A stretch of DNA of 64,000 nt from Diospyros lotus (GCF_014633365.1 NC_068340.1:19075879-19139878); one strand, 5' to 3'; shown: positions 1 to 10,912, numbered from the stretch's first letter. Translations and numbers: made by a program. The notes: a model not told the origin generated them from the letters alone.

Positions 1-2320
1 CCTGCTCCTTGCCCTAACTGTAAGTCTAAAACTGGAACGTGGAATGTTCTAGGGGCATAACCCATTAGAAGATGAAACTTCTAATGAGGGTCCAAAACAT
101 ATATACGAATGCATGATATAATAACATGAACGACATTTGCCCTCAATGTAACTTTCCTGGCCCGCAAGCTTGGCTAGGAATCCTAGGCAAATCCCGAACT
201 TCTGTAAAATAAGCCTAACGTTATTCCCTCAACGCCCTTGGAAAATTACGGCTACACTCTAGGAGCGACATCCCATTCCCATGTACAGATATCAATATGA
301 CAATAATATCATACTATGTAATTATCACGACTTTTAATGCAATATGACAAAATGAACATTACATTCATAAATAGCATGCATATATAACAATCATATAAAT
401 ATAAGTTCTTGTGAGAAAACCACTCACTAAATCATACTTAGGATAGAATAACTCACCTTTTGAGATAAACTTGCATTTTCTTGAAAAGCGTGCATCGCCT
501 CGATATGCGTGCCCGACCTCGATTCTCGTGCCAACTCTCAAACGGTGCACAAATCACATCATCTCGACCACCTCATTCATCAAAATGATATTTCATCACT
601 AAATATCCTCAATATTCCATTTATTTCATTTTCTATCATTTTTCCTTTCTGAAAATTCCAATAATTACCCCAAGACTATTTTCTCAAATCTAATTTCACA
701 ACAATTCATTATAGGCTATAAACTTCCAAGGAAAAATACTGAACTTACCCAGATGGTGCGTTTTCACACAAAACGAGATTCTTTGGCTCTAAAACCGAGA
801 CATCAGGAATCCCAAACTCAGATATTTTTGCATGGACCTCCATAACATAATTTTCTGGATTTTTCTACATTTTTTCCAATTTTTTTCCATGCTCCATGCG
901 CCTGCACGCGCCCACACGTGCTAGGGCGAGTGGCCGCGCGTGAAGGGCAGCGCGTGCCGGCCACTCGCCGGTCATCTTCTCCGGCGACGGTGACGCTGGA
1001 GATTCTGGCCGACTCCACCATCACCTACTCCTCTTCCATTCGATCACGTTGGGCCATCTTGGAGGCTGAAAGGAGCACCGGATGTGCCTCAATCGAGCCC
1101 TTGAAGTCTCAGCCACGGCGACCGCCATCGAACTCCGGCGAAGCCCATAACCTCTTCAAAACTCGGCCAAGATGCATCAAAATTACCAGAAATTCTCTTC
1201 TCACTATGGGCAACAAAAGCCCCTTATTTTGGAGCTCCAATTCGTTCAATAAGTGGGTCGATTTTGAAGCTCAAAAACCTTAACTTTTGGCCACCATTGA
1301 ACGCCTATCAAATGAGCACCAAAACGCTTCAAATTTTCCAGAATTCTTCTTCAAGCCATGGGCAACAAAAGCCCCATGGTCTTGACTCTCAAATCATTCC
1401 ATAAAATGGCCGATTTGAAGCTTTTTTCTCCCATTTTCAGCCACTTCGAATGCCTATTTATAGGCATTTTCGAACCTTCAAACACCCTTGGTCGCCTTAC
1501 CCATCACCTTAGGAGGCTCGACCTCCACTGGATCGACCTGGATCGAGCTTTAGCCAACCACAAAAAGGATTTGCAGGTATCGACCATTCGGCCGAATTTT
1601 TGATTGAATTTTTGCTTTTTTTCAGGCCACCATGATGGCTTTTGTCGGTCCATCTTTCACAAAAGATGCTCCATGGCCTTCCCTCGTGCCATCTCTGTGG
1701 CCAATTTCGGCCATGGCCAACCAGCCATGTGCTGGTCATTGGCTATCTTTGAAAAATTACATTTTGGCCCTCCCAATTTCAGCTATTTCTACTTTAGCCC
1801 ATTTCACTTAACCCCTGAACTTTCCAGTATTTCCATTGAGCCCCTCAAGTCCTAAAACATTCATTTGGCCCTTGAGGATTCCGAAAAAATATCGTTTCGA
1901 CCTCCCTCTAGCAATTTCAAAAAATTGCACTTAGGCCCGAATCTTCGTTTTGGCCCTAAACCTTTTCGTTTCTTCCTGAAACTACTGAAGGGTTGTTCCT
2001 TATGAAAAACCGAAACCCCCTCAAACTTTCGTTGACTTCCGGGAAGTCGTCTATAACAATTCGGTATTGCAGCCTAATTGGCAGCTGTATTTTTGTTGTA
2101 CCAAAAATTGTTCCCAATCCAATTTCTTTCGGCCCCATAAATCCTATCTTGGGGTGCTCATTAATGCCACATCATTTTCCTTTGGCATCTCGGCTCCAGG
2201 GCACTCCTGACAGTCGATTTGGTCAATTTTTCGGGCTATTCAGATACCAATTTTATCTGAAATCCCATTTCTCTAATAAATTGCTTCTTTTTAATTAACC
2301 CAAATTTCTCGGGTATTACA
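1..2320 (-). mobile_element. 3' LTR of minus-strand Tekay-type gypsy element (Tekay-A), cut by window edge
   Basis: Bases 1-2320 match 7752-10085 almost base for base in the same orientation and end with the same GGGTATTACA. The mate begins TGTAACACC at 7378, so about 374 bp of this copy lie outside the window. On the minus strand this is the downstream LTR, because the tract next to it (2321-2335) reads as a polypurine tract and the primer-binding site lies beside the other LTR. A CpG-rich block lies near 895-1010. A perfect hairpin (TTAGAAG stem) lies at 65-84. I see no gene here; the open frames are short and unlike known proteins. Confidence 0.85.
65..84. other. Conserved LTR hairpin (Tekay-A 3' LTR)
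   Basis: The arms TTAGAAG and CTTCTAA pair perfectly around a 6-nt loop. Equivalent hairpins with different arm sequence lie at the matching place in the other Tekay-type LTRs: 7817-7836, 13646-13666, 25636-25656 and 56736-56755. Confidence 0.55.
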
Positions 2321-2335
2321 TTCACCCCTCCTTAA
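2321..2335 (-). other. Polypurine tract of Tekay-A
   Basis: The minus strand reads TTAAGGAGGGGTGAA directly before the LTR. The preceding bases resemble the usual end of plant chromovirus polyproteins (GAGGACGAAATTTC followed by a purine run). It would prime plus-strand DNA synthesis. Confidence 0.7.
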
Positions 2336-2699
2336 AAGAAATTTCGTCCTCAAAATTTTCATCAAACCGTTAAGGTAACTAAGACAATACATAACTTGTT
2401 ACCTGAATACCTCAAATCAAACATTTATTTGATGTTTGACAAACAGCTAGGTTTGCGTTCCTTACACGTCTAATGCTTACAAGCATACCATGTCATTCAC
2501 ATAATTTCCTGTCGTGGCTCCTTTCAGACGACCACACGTCTTTCAATCATTTTAGGCACGCACGTTCTTCCCTGAAACTTTTGAGAATGCCTTCTTGCAT
2601 TTCAAAAATCATAAACCTTAGGCTGGCTCTATCATCATTCCATAGACAAGTACACTTGTCAACCACACATGCCTTCCGAATCTCGTTCACCAGATCGAG

Positions 2700-3130
2700 C
2701 TAAACGACCAGGCTAGCCATAAAAATAGACGATCCCTTCGGCACTACCATCATAGTCGGCAGGCCAACAAGCCTCCGACTTCATCTGACACTCACAGCTA
2801 TCCACCAGGTCCTGCGTTGGGCACTTCTCTACCATGCGCCCGGTGATACGAAGCAGTGCAGTCGTAGTCCTTAAGGAACTCCATCAACCGTCGCTACCTC
2901 TCGTTCAACTCCTTCTGTGAGAACTCGTACCTTAGGCTCCTCGTGGTTTGTGAGCACCTCAAATGTCCCACCATTCTGTTTCGGTAATGTCTCTATAACT
3001 TCAAGAGCACATACCACATTTGCCAACTCCAAGTCAAATATCGGGTAGTTCTCTTTGTGTCTTGGTGCAATCCATACGCCATCATTCGTTCATGTTGCAC
3101 TAATCATACAACCCGATCCTTTGAGCTATC
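2700..3130 (-). pseudogene. Ty3/gypsy RNase H remnant
   Basis: The minus-strand translation in several frames resembles the chromovirus RNase H region: a stretch like NYPIFDLELANVV, then GTFEVLTNH, then RWMEFLKDYDC. The same phrases occur in Tekay-B at 19.05-19.25 kb ([23 protein letters not shown]). Frameshifts separate the pieces. The family and position (just inside the 3' LTR) are clear, but it cannot be functional. Sequence to the right of about 3130 no longer resembles pol, which marks the left border of the LBD-bearing block. Confidence 0.6.
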
Positions 3131-3189
3131 ATAAACTCTTACTGCACCCGGCAAGTTATCCTTATTAGACTCTTCTCATGAGTCAAATT

Positions 3190-3360
3190 GTGGACATAAT
3201 TATTACAAAGTGTCCCATCACTACCTTCTGACAACAACTTGCCGAAACATCTCATTTCGAAACACCTTAACATTCTATTTCGAAACTTGATTCCTAAAAA
3301 TTTCATTTTGAACTCTACATTGTTCCATGTTTCGAAATATAGGGTCGGGACTATAATTAC
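3190..3360. repeat. Fragment with TTTCGAAA palindromes
   Basis: Three copies of the palindrome TTTCGAAA (3255, 3278, 3330) lie in about 80 bp, with a further GAAACAT. The same motif forms dense arrays in the Sirevirus LTR at 54.5-55.2 kb and in the spacer at 59.4-59.75 kb. This stretch may be a shred of that LTR family joined to the LBD block. The match is by motif only. Confidence 0.35.
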
Positions 3361-3469
3361 CTGAAAAGCCCTGAACTCGACTTTCATGCGTCCGGATAAT
3401 TTTTTTCTTCTTACCAAAATCTCCGGAATAATAAAACACATTTTCCTCATAAGGAAGAAAAATTTACTT

Positions 3470-4034
3470 TTCTTCTCCCTTTTTCTTTTTTTTTTTATTT
3501 TTCTTTTCTTTCTTTTCTTTTCTTCCTTTTCTTTTCTTCTTCTTCTTCTTCTTCTTCTTTCTTCTTCTCCTTCCTTCCTTCCTCTGCGACGCACCGACTT
3601 TGCGCGAACCACCGTCGGCTGCCGCCGCCTTCTAGCGTCGTTGCCACCTCCAACAACCGTCGCTGCCCCCTCTGCAACCGCCTCCAGTGCCTGCTCCGCC
3701 ACCGACCGCGAACCACCGTGCGGCTTCTCTACGCCCCAGCCGCCGATCACCATCTCCGACGGCCCAAACGGCCCTTCGTAGGCCAGATCCGGCCGTCGCC
3801 GTCACCATCGCTGCCAGCCACCTCGCGCAGCCACCGACCATCGCCCGGCTTCCCTCGGTCGCCACCGCGCCATCGCCGTCCTTGCTGCTGCCAGATCCGG
3901 GTCGATCAGACCCGACTTGGCCTGACCTGACCCGACCCGACTCGATTCGCTTCAGGTTTGACCCATCCTAATTTGACTCATTAGATCTGACCCATATCTG
4001 ATTTATTTAGACTTAACTAGATCTCAGATCTATC
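3470..4034 (+). other. Polypyrimidine tract and GC-rich region upstream of the LBD copy
   Basis: Bases 3470-3590 are almost pure T/C, mostly CTT repeats. Bases 3590-3950 are GC-rich with many CCG and CCACC triplets, then a run of GACCCGA-like repeats near 3905-3940. Long open frames on both strands here follow from the composition, not from coding. The second LBD copy at 50151 is also preceded by a C/T-rich block, so this may be the ancestral leader or promoter of the gene. I cannot locate a TATA box. Confidence 0.4.
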
Positions 4035-4577
4035 ATGCCAAGGCGCAACATGCCATGGGGCAACATACCAAGGCCCCGGTCTCGATGCGGTGCCTGCGTA
4101 GTCTTAGATAGAGGATGCAATTCACAATGCACCTTTGCTCCTTACTTCCATGGTGAGGATGGTATTGCTCGTTTTGTCGCCATCCGCGATGTTTTTACTG
4201 TTAAGAATGTTGTCAAGTTCCTAGCTTCGCTTCCGGTCAACGACCGATTTTGGGTTTCCGATACACTCCTCTTTGAAGCTCAAGCCCGGCTTCAAGATCT
4301 TGTCTATGGCTGTGTATCTCATATTCTTGCCCTTCAGCAGCAGGTTAGTGAGTTACAAGCTTATCGAGCTTACCTGCAAGATTCACTATTTGCATATTAT
4401 TCTTCACATCCCCAGCCTGCTCCTCAACCTGATCAAAACCCGAACTGGAATTTCGATCTTCCTATCATTCCAGAGGATGCCCCTTATCCTGGTTTCTCAG
4501 AGGCTACTCTTCCACCTTTCCCTGGTGAAGCTAGCAGTAGCCAGATGCCACCCCCAGATGACATCGATAAGCTATGA
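4035..4577 (+). CDS. LOB-domain (LBD) transcription factor copy, class I, C-terminally truncated
   Basis: The 180-residue frame has no visible intron. LBD proteins are plant nuclear DNA-binding regulators. The zinc-finger-like block CGAC..C..C with C-x2-C-x6-C-x3-C spacing is complete near residues 18-33 and is followed by FAPYF. The coiled-coil block LQQQVSELQAY lies near residues 95-115. Wording such as YGCVSHI resembles the LBD16/29 group, whose Arabidopsis members act in lateral root initiation. Two conserved spots have changed: the FGASN motif reads FTVKN, and DPVYGC reads DLVYGC, so normal function is doubtful. The frame ends at TGA 4575-4577, but ten further codons (FGNRRPH included) run on to a second TGA at 4608-4610. 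They match the end of the second copy at 50151, where GGA stands in place of TGA. Nonsense truncation is therefore likely. The gene lies in Tekay-A, in opposite orientation. Confidence 0.75.
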   Translation: MPRRNMPWGNIPRPRSRCGACVVLDRGCNSQCTFAPYFHGEDGIARFVAIRDVFTVKNVVKFLASLPVNDRFWVSDTLLFEAQARLQDLVYGCVSHILALQQQVSELQAYRAYLQDSLFAYYSSHPQPAPQPDQNPNWNFDLPIIPEDAPYPGFSEATLPPFPGEASSSQMPPPDDIDKL

Positions 4578-4610
4578 GCTGTTGTGTTTGGCAATCGTCG
4601 TCCTCATTGA

Positions 4611-5220
4611 GCATAAGCATCAATGTCAGTTTTATGGTTTGCCATTTTTCCTTTGAGTAATTGTACGGCTTGATTTTCTGTAACCGTTTGAACATATGGA
4701 ATGAATATTATGCTTTGGATACTTTAACGTCTCATTCCCTTATTCTTGATTGCATGTTGATCATAAAACATCTCAGCCTCTTGCAGCTGTTTTAATAATT
4801 CATCAAATCGAGATAAAAATATCGGTTCTTAATTATCACCTGATAATTCACATCCTTAATCGGGTCACACATAGCTAAGCATCCAATAACCTCAAGCTAT
4901 CATTGGCTATTTTATCATTAAGAAATAATCTCGCTAAATCTTCCGAGAATATATCTTGCTATTTCCCAATTCTTCTTACGGCTTTTCATTGACCGTAAGT
5001 GTCCGTTCGACAGGCTCCTTATTTCCATAACTTGCTGACATCATTCAATGATAAATCACCCAATTTGCCCATTAAGGCTACCCAAAGTAATCGTCTAGCC
5101 ATACGAGAGTTTCAATATCTCAAAATTGAAAATCTCGGATCCTTAATTAATTTGGGCCTGCAGCTTCTTCTACTGCGACCCATCATCTTTGCACATCTGT
5201 CATCATCTTGATTCTCTTAA
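4611..5220. other. No gene seen; right flank of LBD block
   Basis: The first ~130 bp after the LBD stop could be its 3' untranslated region, with an AT-rich stretch near 4690-4800. From about 4750 to 5220 I recognise neither host genes nor clear pol domains. The right border of the non-retrotransposon block cannot be placed better than about 4.75-5.2 kb. Confidence 0.3.
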
Positions 5221-6110
5221 TCACGTCAAGGATTCGCATAATTTTCAAGACATCAATCCATAGCTAATGCTACCAACTACAGCAGGTAGGTACTTACATT
5301 ACCCACGGTACTCCAATCCTCACTGGATTTCTTTCTGAATCTCTAAAGTTTCATCACGACTCCTTAGATCCTCAATCAATTCTTTCAAGCAATTCCTCAA
5401 GAATCCAGGATCGATTTATCTTCGAAGATCCCAAATCAGATCACGATATTTGGTTCCAATTATCTTCCAAGAACTCGATTTCCTTTGCCATCACGAGTTT
5501 CTATCCATCGTTCATTACGGTGCTTTTAAGCTCTCCTCATCGGGTCTGACTACCGACAACTTTATCTGATTCTACAGGTTCATTTGGCACACTGAAACAT
5601 AGTCACAACCTCTGTCGACTAGGCCTCCTTATCATTCCTTTACGGTCAACACGACCGTCAAACACCTCTTTTATTTTTAGTGCTCAAACTCTACTTTGAG
5701 TCAAGAATATCATTTCAGAACTCATTGGTCAAACCTTTGGACCGGTCATGCTCCACTACCTAAAATCTCATATCGAGAATCCATTGACTCTCACATTTCG
5801 TTCTTCAAATCCAGTTGACTATCGGCACCTGACCATTAAATTAGTTCTTTGCAGGCACTACTCTTTTCGTTAGCCAGTACACAGCTGTCATGATCACCCC
5901 GATCACATAGTAGGCTTACTCCTACATGATACGTCAACCCTCACATGGGTACGTTCCGGGTGAAAACTGCACGATCTCGTCGTAGTCCTCCAAGAACTAT
6001 CATCCATTGTCGCTACCACTAAGTCTAACTCATTCTGTAAGAACATTCCTTCTAAGCTCTCATCATGGCCGGTGATTTCATCATCTCGTAGGTAGCGTCT
6101 ACACGGCTTA
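5221..6110 (-). pseudogene. Decayed Tekay-A pol fragment (RNase H to integrase end)
   Basis: The minus strand near 5930-6060 keeps an RNase H-like run (KSL...., then a phrase like FLEDYDE followed by SP) that corresponds to KSLKYVF....RWMEFLKDY in Tekay-B. Farther left, 5300-5480 gives fragments like the polyprotein end. Frame changes occur every few tens of bases and no open frame exceeds 70 codons. This is a second copy of the RNase H region in the same interior, the other being near 2.83-3.13 kb. Confidence 0.45.
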
Positions 6111-7037
6111 CGAGCATGCCTCTTTTCCTTTTCATTTCATACATCAGGTAGCTTTCCCTTTGAGCCACCTAACACGACTATCTCATGATCACATTATCAT
6201 ACTAGACACCGAGGTATCCTATCCCTCGAGTCTTGGTCTATTCGTCGTGTCACTTACTCCCAGAACGACTACGAACCCCAATTCAATTTCTTTAAATAGG
6301 ACACACATTCCATATTCAATCCATCCCATTTATATTTTTGAGGCTTCCGACCTCGATCAATCATAACTAGTGGCACACCTCACATCCCAGACCATTGGGA
6401 CTTAGATCTCTCCCACAAGGTACAAACCCTACTGGTTTGCCCCAGGTCTTTAGCATCTGATTGTCTCCTCAGCAGTACACTAAGCAACTTAGACCCTGGG
6501 TCCTAGAACCATACCGCAAGACAGCCAATTAGCTACCCCGGTATGTTGATCGTAAGCTCATTACAAGTTTTTTGCCTTGGTCCCTAGATCCATATCTGTC
6601 ACTGCGAACACCGACTAGTAGTACTGTCACGTTGCTAGGGTTTCCTACCCCATCTTTGCGAGTCATATCAGTTGCACTACTTTCGGCTCATTAACCGACG
6701 CACTCACACGCCATCATTTGGTCATTTTCAGCCTCTCGTTCATCCCAATCTGTGGGATCCTATATCTTATTTCCAAGATACTAAATGATCTTCGAAAATC
6801 TCATCATTTGATCTTAACTCATCAGCTAGGCCTTGCCACATCGGGCTAATCATCATTGATCCGATCATCTTTGATAACCGCAGTTATCTCATCTCTCATT
6901 GCAAGGATTTTGACTAATGACATCAAATCATCAGTCTCTAAATCTCTCGGATCCATAATCACGGTTACCGAGTCAACCTTACACTCGAATCATTTCATCG
7001 GATCCTTATTCCAATAACTAGATAATTCCACTTGAAC
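6111..7037 (-). other. Unrecognisable decayed interior of Tekay-A
   Basis: By position this should hold gag and the start of pol on the minus strand. I find no zinc knuckle, protease or RT motif in it. Much of the normal gag-pol length is missing, so it is probably deleted as well as mutated. Confidence 0.35.
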
Positions 7038-7363
7038 TTAGCTTCTATTAGGCATTCTACTATTCACCAGGAATAGTAGTCGTCTACTGAAATAGTGTCT
7101 ACTTGTGAATAGTACACCAAGTAAGTTCCTAGGAAAGAGAGGTGGGTCACAAATGGACACACTTAAGTACCAAGTCTTTTCTAGCCAGAACTTTCCTAGA
7201 CATGCACTTCCACTACAACACACTTATCCAGTAACCGTCAATACCCAAATCTTACGGTGGCTTTACTTATCTAGCCACACGCGACCTTTTCCTTAGGTTC
7301 GCTCTAATATCGACTATACTAGAGTTACTTATAGCTCGAACATTTTTATATCTTCAACAATTT
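7038..7363 (-). other. Untranslated leader of Tekay-A
   Basis: Read on the minus strand, about 130 bp here match the Tekay-B leader at 14575-14700 closely, including the shared phrase GACTTGGTACTTAAGTG, then CCCACCTCT and GTGTACTATTCA. The two elements therefore share a leader although their LTRs have diverged. Confidence 0.6.
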
Positions 7364-7377
7364 GCTCTGATACCAAC
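7364..7377 (-). other. Primer-binding site of Tekay-A
   Basis: The minus strand reads GTTGGTATCAGAGC directly next to the LTR. TGGTATCAGAGC is the standard complement of the plant initiator-methionine tRNA 3' end used by chromoviruses. Confidence 0.85.
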
Positions 7378-10085
7378 TGTAACACCCCGCTTTTCTCTTA
7401 CCGAGCGTCTCACTATGCTGGGGCCCAAAACATACATAATTTATTTTTTTCTTTCTTTCCCGGTACATAACTTAAACCTTAAGTACCGAGTCCCGAACAA
7501 AACCCCCAGCAAATCATTAAAAATGCGGAAGCGATAATCGAAACCTGATATGGTACATAATCAACTCATTTTATTTATAACATAAGAATTCATACCATAA
7601 TTAACATCATATCCTCAATATTAAAATACATAAATACATGGAGATTCCATAATATTCTAACAAGGCTAATCATCAATAAAGCATCAGCTAAAACATCTCC
7701 GAGACAGCTTGTTGAATCATCGGCCACGCCATCACGTGCCGTCATATCTCAACCTGCTCCTTGCCCTAACTGCAAGTCTAAAACTGGAACGTGGAATGTT
7801 CTAGGGGCATAACCCATTAGAAGATGAAACTTCTAGTGAGGGTCCAAAACATATATACGAATGCATGATGTAATAACATGAACGACATTTGCCCTCAATG
7901 TAACTTCCCTGGCTCGCAAGCCCGGCTAGGAATCCTAGGCAAATCCCGAACTTCTGAAGGATAAGCCTAACGTTATTCCCTCAACGCCCTTGGGCAATTA
8001 CGGCTACATTCTGGGGGCGACATCCCATTCCTATGTACAGATACCAATATGACAATAATATCATGCTATGTAATTATCACGACTTTTAATGCAATATGAC
8101 AAAATGAACATTACATTCATAAATAGCATGCATATATAACAATCATATAAATATAAGTTCTTATGAGAAAATCACTCACCAAATCATACTTAGGATAGAA
8201 CAACTCACCTTTTGAGATAAACTTGCATTTCCTTGAAAAGCGTGCATTGCCTCGATATACGTGCCCAACCTCGATTCTCGTGCCAACTCTCAAACAGTGC
8301 ACAAATCACATCATCTCGACCACCTCATTCATCAAAATGATATTTCATCACTAAATATCCTCAATATTCCATTTATTTCATTTTTCTTCATTTTCTATCA
8401 TTTTTCCTTTTCGAAAATTCCAATAATTACCCCGAGACTATTTTCTCAAATCTAATTTCACAACAATTCATTATAGGTTATAAACTTCCAAGGAAAAATA
8501 CTGGACTTACCCAGATGGTGCTTTTTCATGCAAAACGAGATTCTTTGGCTCTAAAACCGAGACATCGGGAATCCCAAACTCAGATATTTTTGCACGAACC
8601 TCCATAACATAATTTTCTGGATTTTTCTACATTTTTTTTCAAATTTTTTCCATGCTCCACGCGCCTGCACGCGCCCACACGTGCTAGGGCGAGTGGCCGC
8701 GCGTGAAGGGCAGCGCATGCCGGCCACTCGCTGATCGTCTTCTCCGGGGACGGCGACGCCAGAGATTCTGGCCGACTCCACCATCACCTACTCCTCTTCC
8801 AGTCGATCACGTTGGGCCATCTTGGAGGCTGAAAGGAGCACCGAAGGTGCCTTAACTGGGCCTTTGAAGTCTCGACCACGACAACCGCCACCCGACTCTG
8901 GCGAAGCCCATAACCCCTTCAAAACTCAGCCAAAATGCATCAAAATTACCAGAAATTCTCTTCTCACTATGGGCAACAAAAGCCCCTTATTTTGGAGCTC
9001 CAATTCGTTCAATAAGTGGGTCGATTTTGAAGCTCAAAAACCTTAACTTTTGGCCACCATTGAACGCCTATCAAATGAGCACCAAAATGCTCCAAATTTT
9101 CCAGAATTCTTCTTCAAGCCATGGGCAACAAAAGCCCCATGGTCTTGACTCTCAATTTGTTCCATAAAATGGTTGATTTGAAGCTTCTTTCTCTCCCATT
9201 TTCAGCCACTTCGAATACCTATTTATAGGCATTTTCGAACCTTCAAACACCCTTTGTCACCTTACCCATCACCTTAGGAGGCTCGACCTCCATTGGATCA
9301 GCCTCGATTGAGCTTTAGCCGACCACAAAAAGGATTTGCAGGTATCGACCATTCGGCCGAATTTTTGATCGAATTTTTGCTTTTTTTCAAGCCACTATGA
9401 TGGCTTTTGTCGGTCCATCTTTCACAAAAGATGCTCCCTGGCCTTCCCTCGTGCCATCCCTGTGGCCAATTTCGGCCATGGCCGACCAGCCATGTGCTGG
9501 TCATTGGCTATCTTTGAAAAATTACATTTTGGCCCTCCTAATTTCGGTTATTTCTACTTTAGCCCATTTCACTTAACCCCTGAACTTTCCAGTATTTCCA
9601 TTGAGCCCCTCAAGTCCTAAAACATTCATTTGGCCCTTGAGGATTCCGAAAAAATATCGTTTCGGCCTCCCTCTAGTAATTTCAAAAAATTGCACTTAGG
9701 CCCGAATCTTCGTTTTGGCCCTAAACCTTTTCGTTTCTTCCTGAAACTACTGAAGGGTTGTTCCTTATGAAAAATTGAAGCCCCCTCAAGCTTCCGTTGA
9801 CTTTCGGGAAGTCGTCTATAACAATTCGGTATTGCAGCCTAATTGGCAGTTGTATTTTTGCTGTACCGAAAACTGTTCCCGATCCAATTTTTTTCGGCCC
9901 CATAAATCCTATCTTGGGGTGCTCATTAATGCCACATCATTTTCCTTTGGCATCTCGGCTCCAGGGCACTCCCGGTAGTCGATTTGGTTAATTTTTCGGG
10001 CTATTTAGATACCAATTTTCTCTGAAATCCCATTTCTCTAATAAATTGCTTCTTTTTAATTAACCCAAATTTCTCGGGTATTACA
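7378..10085 (-). mobile_element. 5' LTR of Tekay-A (complete, 2708 bp)
   Basis: It runs from TGTAACACC at 7378 to GGTATTACA at 10085, so it has TG...CA ends, and a primer-binding site lies immediately outside on the left. It matches 1-2320 along its shared length. The ~2.7 kb length fits Tekay/Del chromoviruses. A hairpin at 7817-7836 has one end pair weakened (A to G) relative to the copy at 65-84. The element is inserted in a Cassandra-like TRIM, whose remaining part begins at 10086. The left target-site copy lies outside the window. Confidence 0.85.
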
Positions 10086-10391
10086 ACAGCCCCCAAAGAG
10101 AAGAAGATCTGGGACCAGTTGTAAGGTCGCATGACGAGAACGTCATGTGCTCAAGAGGGGGAGAATGTAATATCCCAAAAGCCCAGATAAGGGTAGTATA
10201 TATCGAGGATAAGTAAGGAAGGAAATAACACCAGCTAGATACCTTTTGAACTGAATGTAGGCAAGGAATTCCCGGGTTAAGCATGCTTGAGCTAGGGAAG
10301 TTCAAGGATGGGTGACTCTCTAGGAAGTTCTTGTAAGTCCATCAAGGTAAGTTGTTCCAGTCCTTCATATAACTCAATGCGGGATGTTATA
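10086..10391 (+). mobile_element. Cassandra-like TRIM, internal end plus 3' LTR (copy A)
   Basis: 10086-10165 is the end of the internal region, closing with the polypurine run AAGAGGGGGAGAA. The LTR is 10166-10391 (TGTAATATCC...ATGTTATA, 226 bp). Bases 10271-10330 resemble the 3' half of plant 5S rRNA: GGTTAAGCATGCTTGAG (box A region), then GGATGGGTGAC...AGGAAGTTC (box C region). Such LTRs are the hallmark of Cassandra TRIMs, non-autonomous elements with an RNA polymerase III-type promoter in the LTR. The left part was removed or displaced by Tekay-A. Confidence 0.75.
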
Positions 10392-10462
10392 GGAAAGAAT
10401 ATAACAAACTAGGTGTGCCCCCCATGGTTCGATCCCACAACCTCAAGCTAGCAAAAGTTTTC

Positions 10463-10912
10463 CTTAGGCACCTTAGGCGAATCCCACATCGGCTATGCAA
10501 AGGAAGAGAACTAGGCATATAAGTGCGAAGGGTATTCTACATAGTGACGTGCATTTTGAGATTACATCCCAGAGCGATAAAATCGGGGATTAGTTGTGAC
10601 CTAAATTGGACAATACGTTACTATGTGGACCCCGAATATTACAGAATGATATCAGAGACAACCCCCGAGCCTCTGAGTGCGGTAGTGGGGCAAACCTTAG
10701 CGAGGACGTTGAGTCCTTAAAAGAGGGTGCGTGTAGGCACCTTAGGAAAATCCCACATCAGCCATGCAAAATGAGAGAACTAGGCATATAAGTGTGGAGA
10801 GTGTTCTACATAGTGACACATATTTTGGGATTAAATCCCAAAGCGACAAAATTGGGGATTGGTTGCGACCTGAACCGAACAATACGTTGCTACATGGACC
10901 CTGGCTGTTACA
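10463..10912 (+). mobile_element. Small TRIM with two ~181-bp LTRs
   Basis: Two direct repeats, 10463-10643 and 10732-10912, share TAGGCACCTTAGG, TCCCACATC, GAACTAGGCATATAAGTG and an end like GGACCC...TTACA. Only ~88 bp separates them. That spacer starts with TGATATCAGAGAC, a decayed initiator-methionine primer-binding site, and ends with AAAAGAGGG, a polypurine tract. This is the structure of a terminal-repeat retrotransposon in miniature. There is no coding capacity. I see no clear target-site duplication, and the first LTR has lost its TG start. Confidence 0.65.

Larger units (their letters stand above)
2321..7377 (-). mobile_element. Decayed internal region of Tekay-A
   Basis: This is the interior between the two matching LTRs, read on the minus strand. 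It keeps a tRNA-iMet-type primer-binding site and leader at the right end, a polypurine tract at the left end, and frameshifted pol remnants at both ends. RNase H-like sequence occurs twice (about 2.83-3.13 kb and 5.93-6.06 kb), so the interior is not one simple copy but fused or rearranged partial elements. About 1.6 kb in the middle (about 3.13-4.75 kb) is unrelated to retrotransposons and carries an LBD gene. No long open frame survives on the minus strand. Confidence 0.7.

Noticed and set aside
3139..3781. Overlapping 131-204-codon frames on both strands
   Set aside because: They run through a polypyrimidine tract and GC-rich triplet repeats (poly Lys/Arg/Glu or Phe/Leu/Ser); no domain is recognisable.
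10427..10437. GGTTCGATCCC, a tRNA B-box-like sequence
   Set aside because: No A box at the right distance and no cloverleaf; chance or a SINE relic at most.
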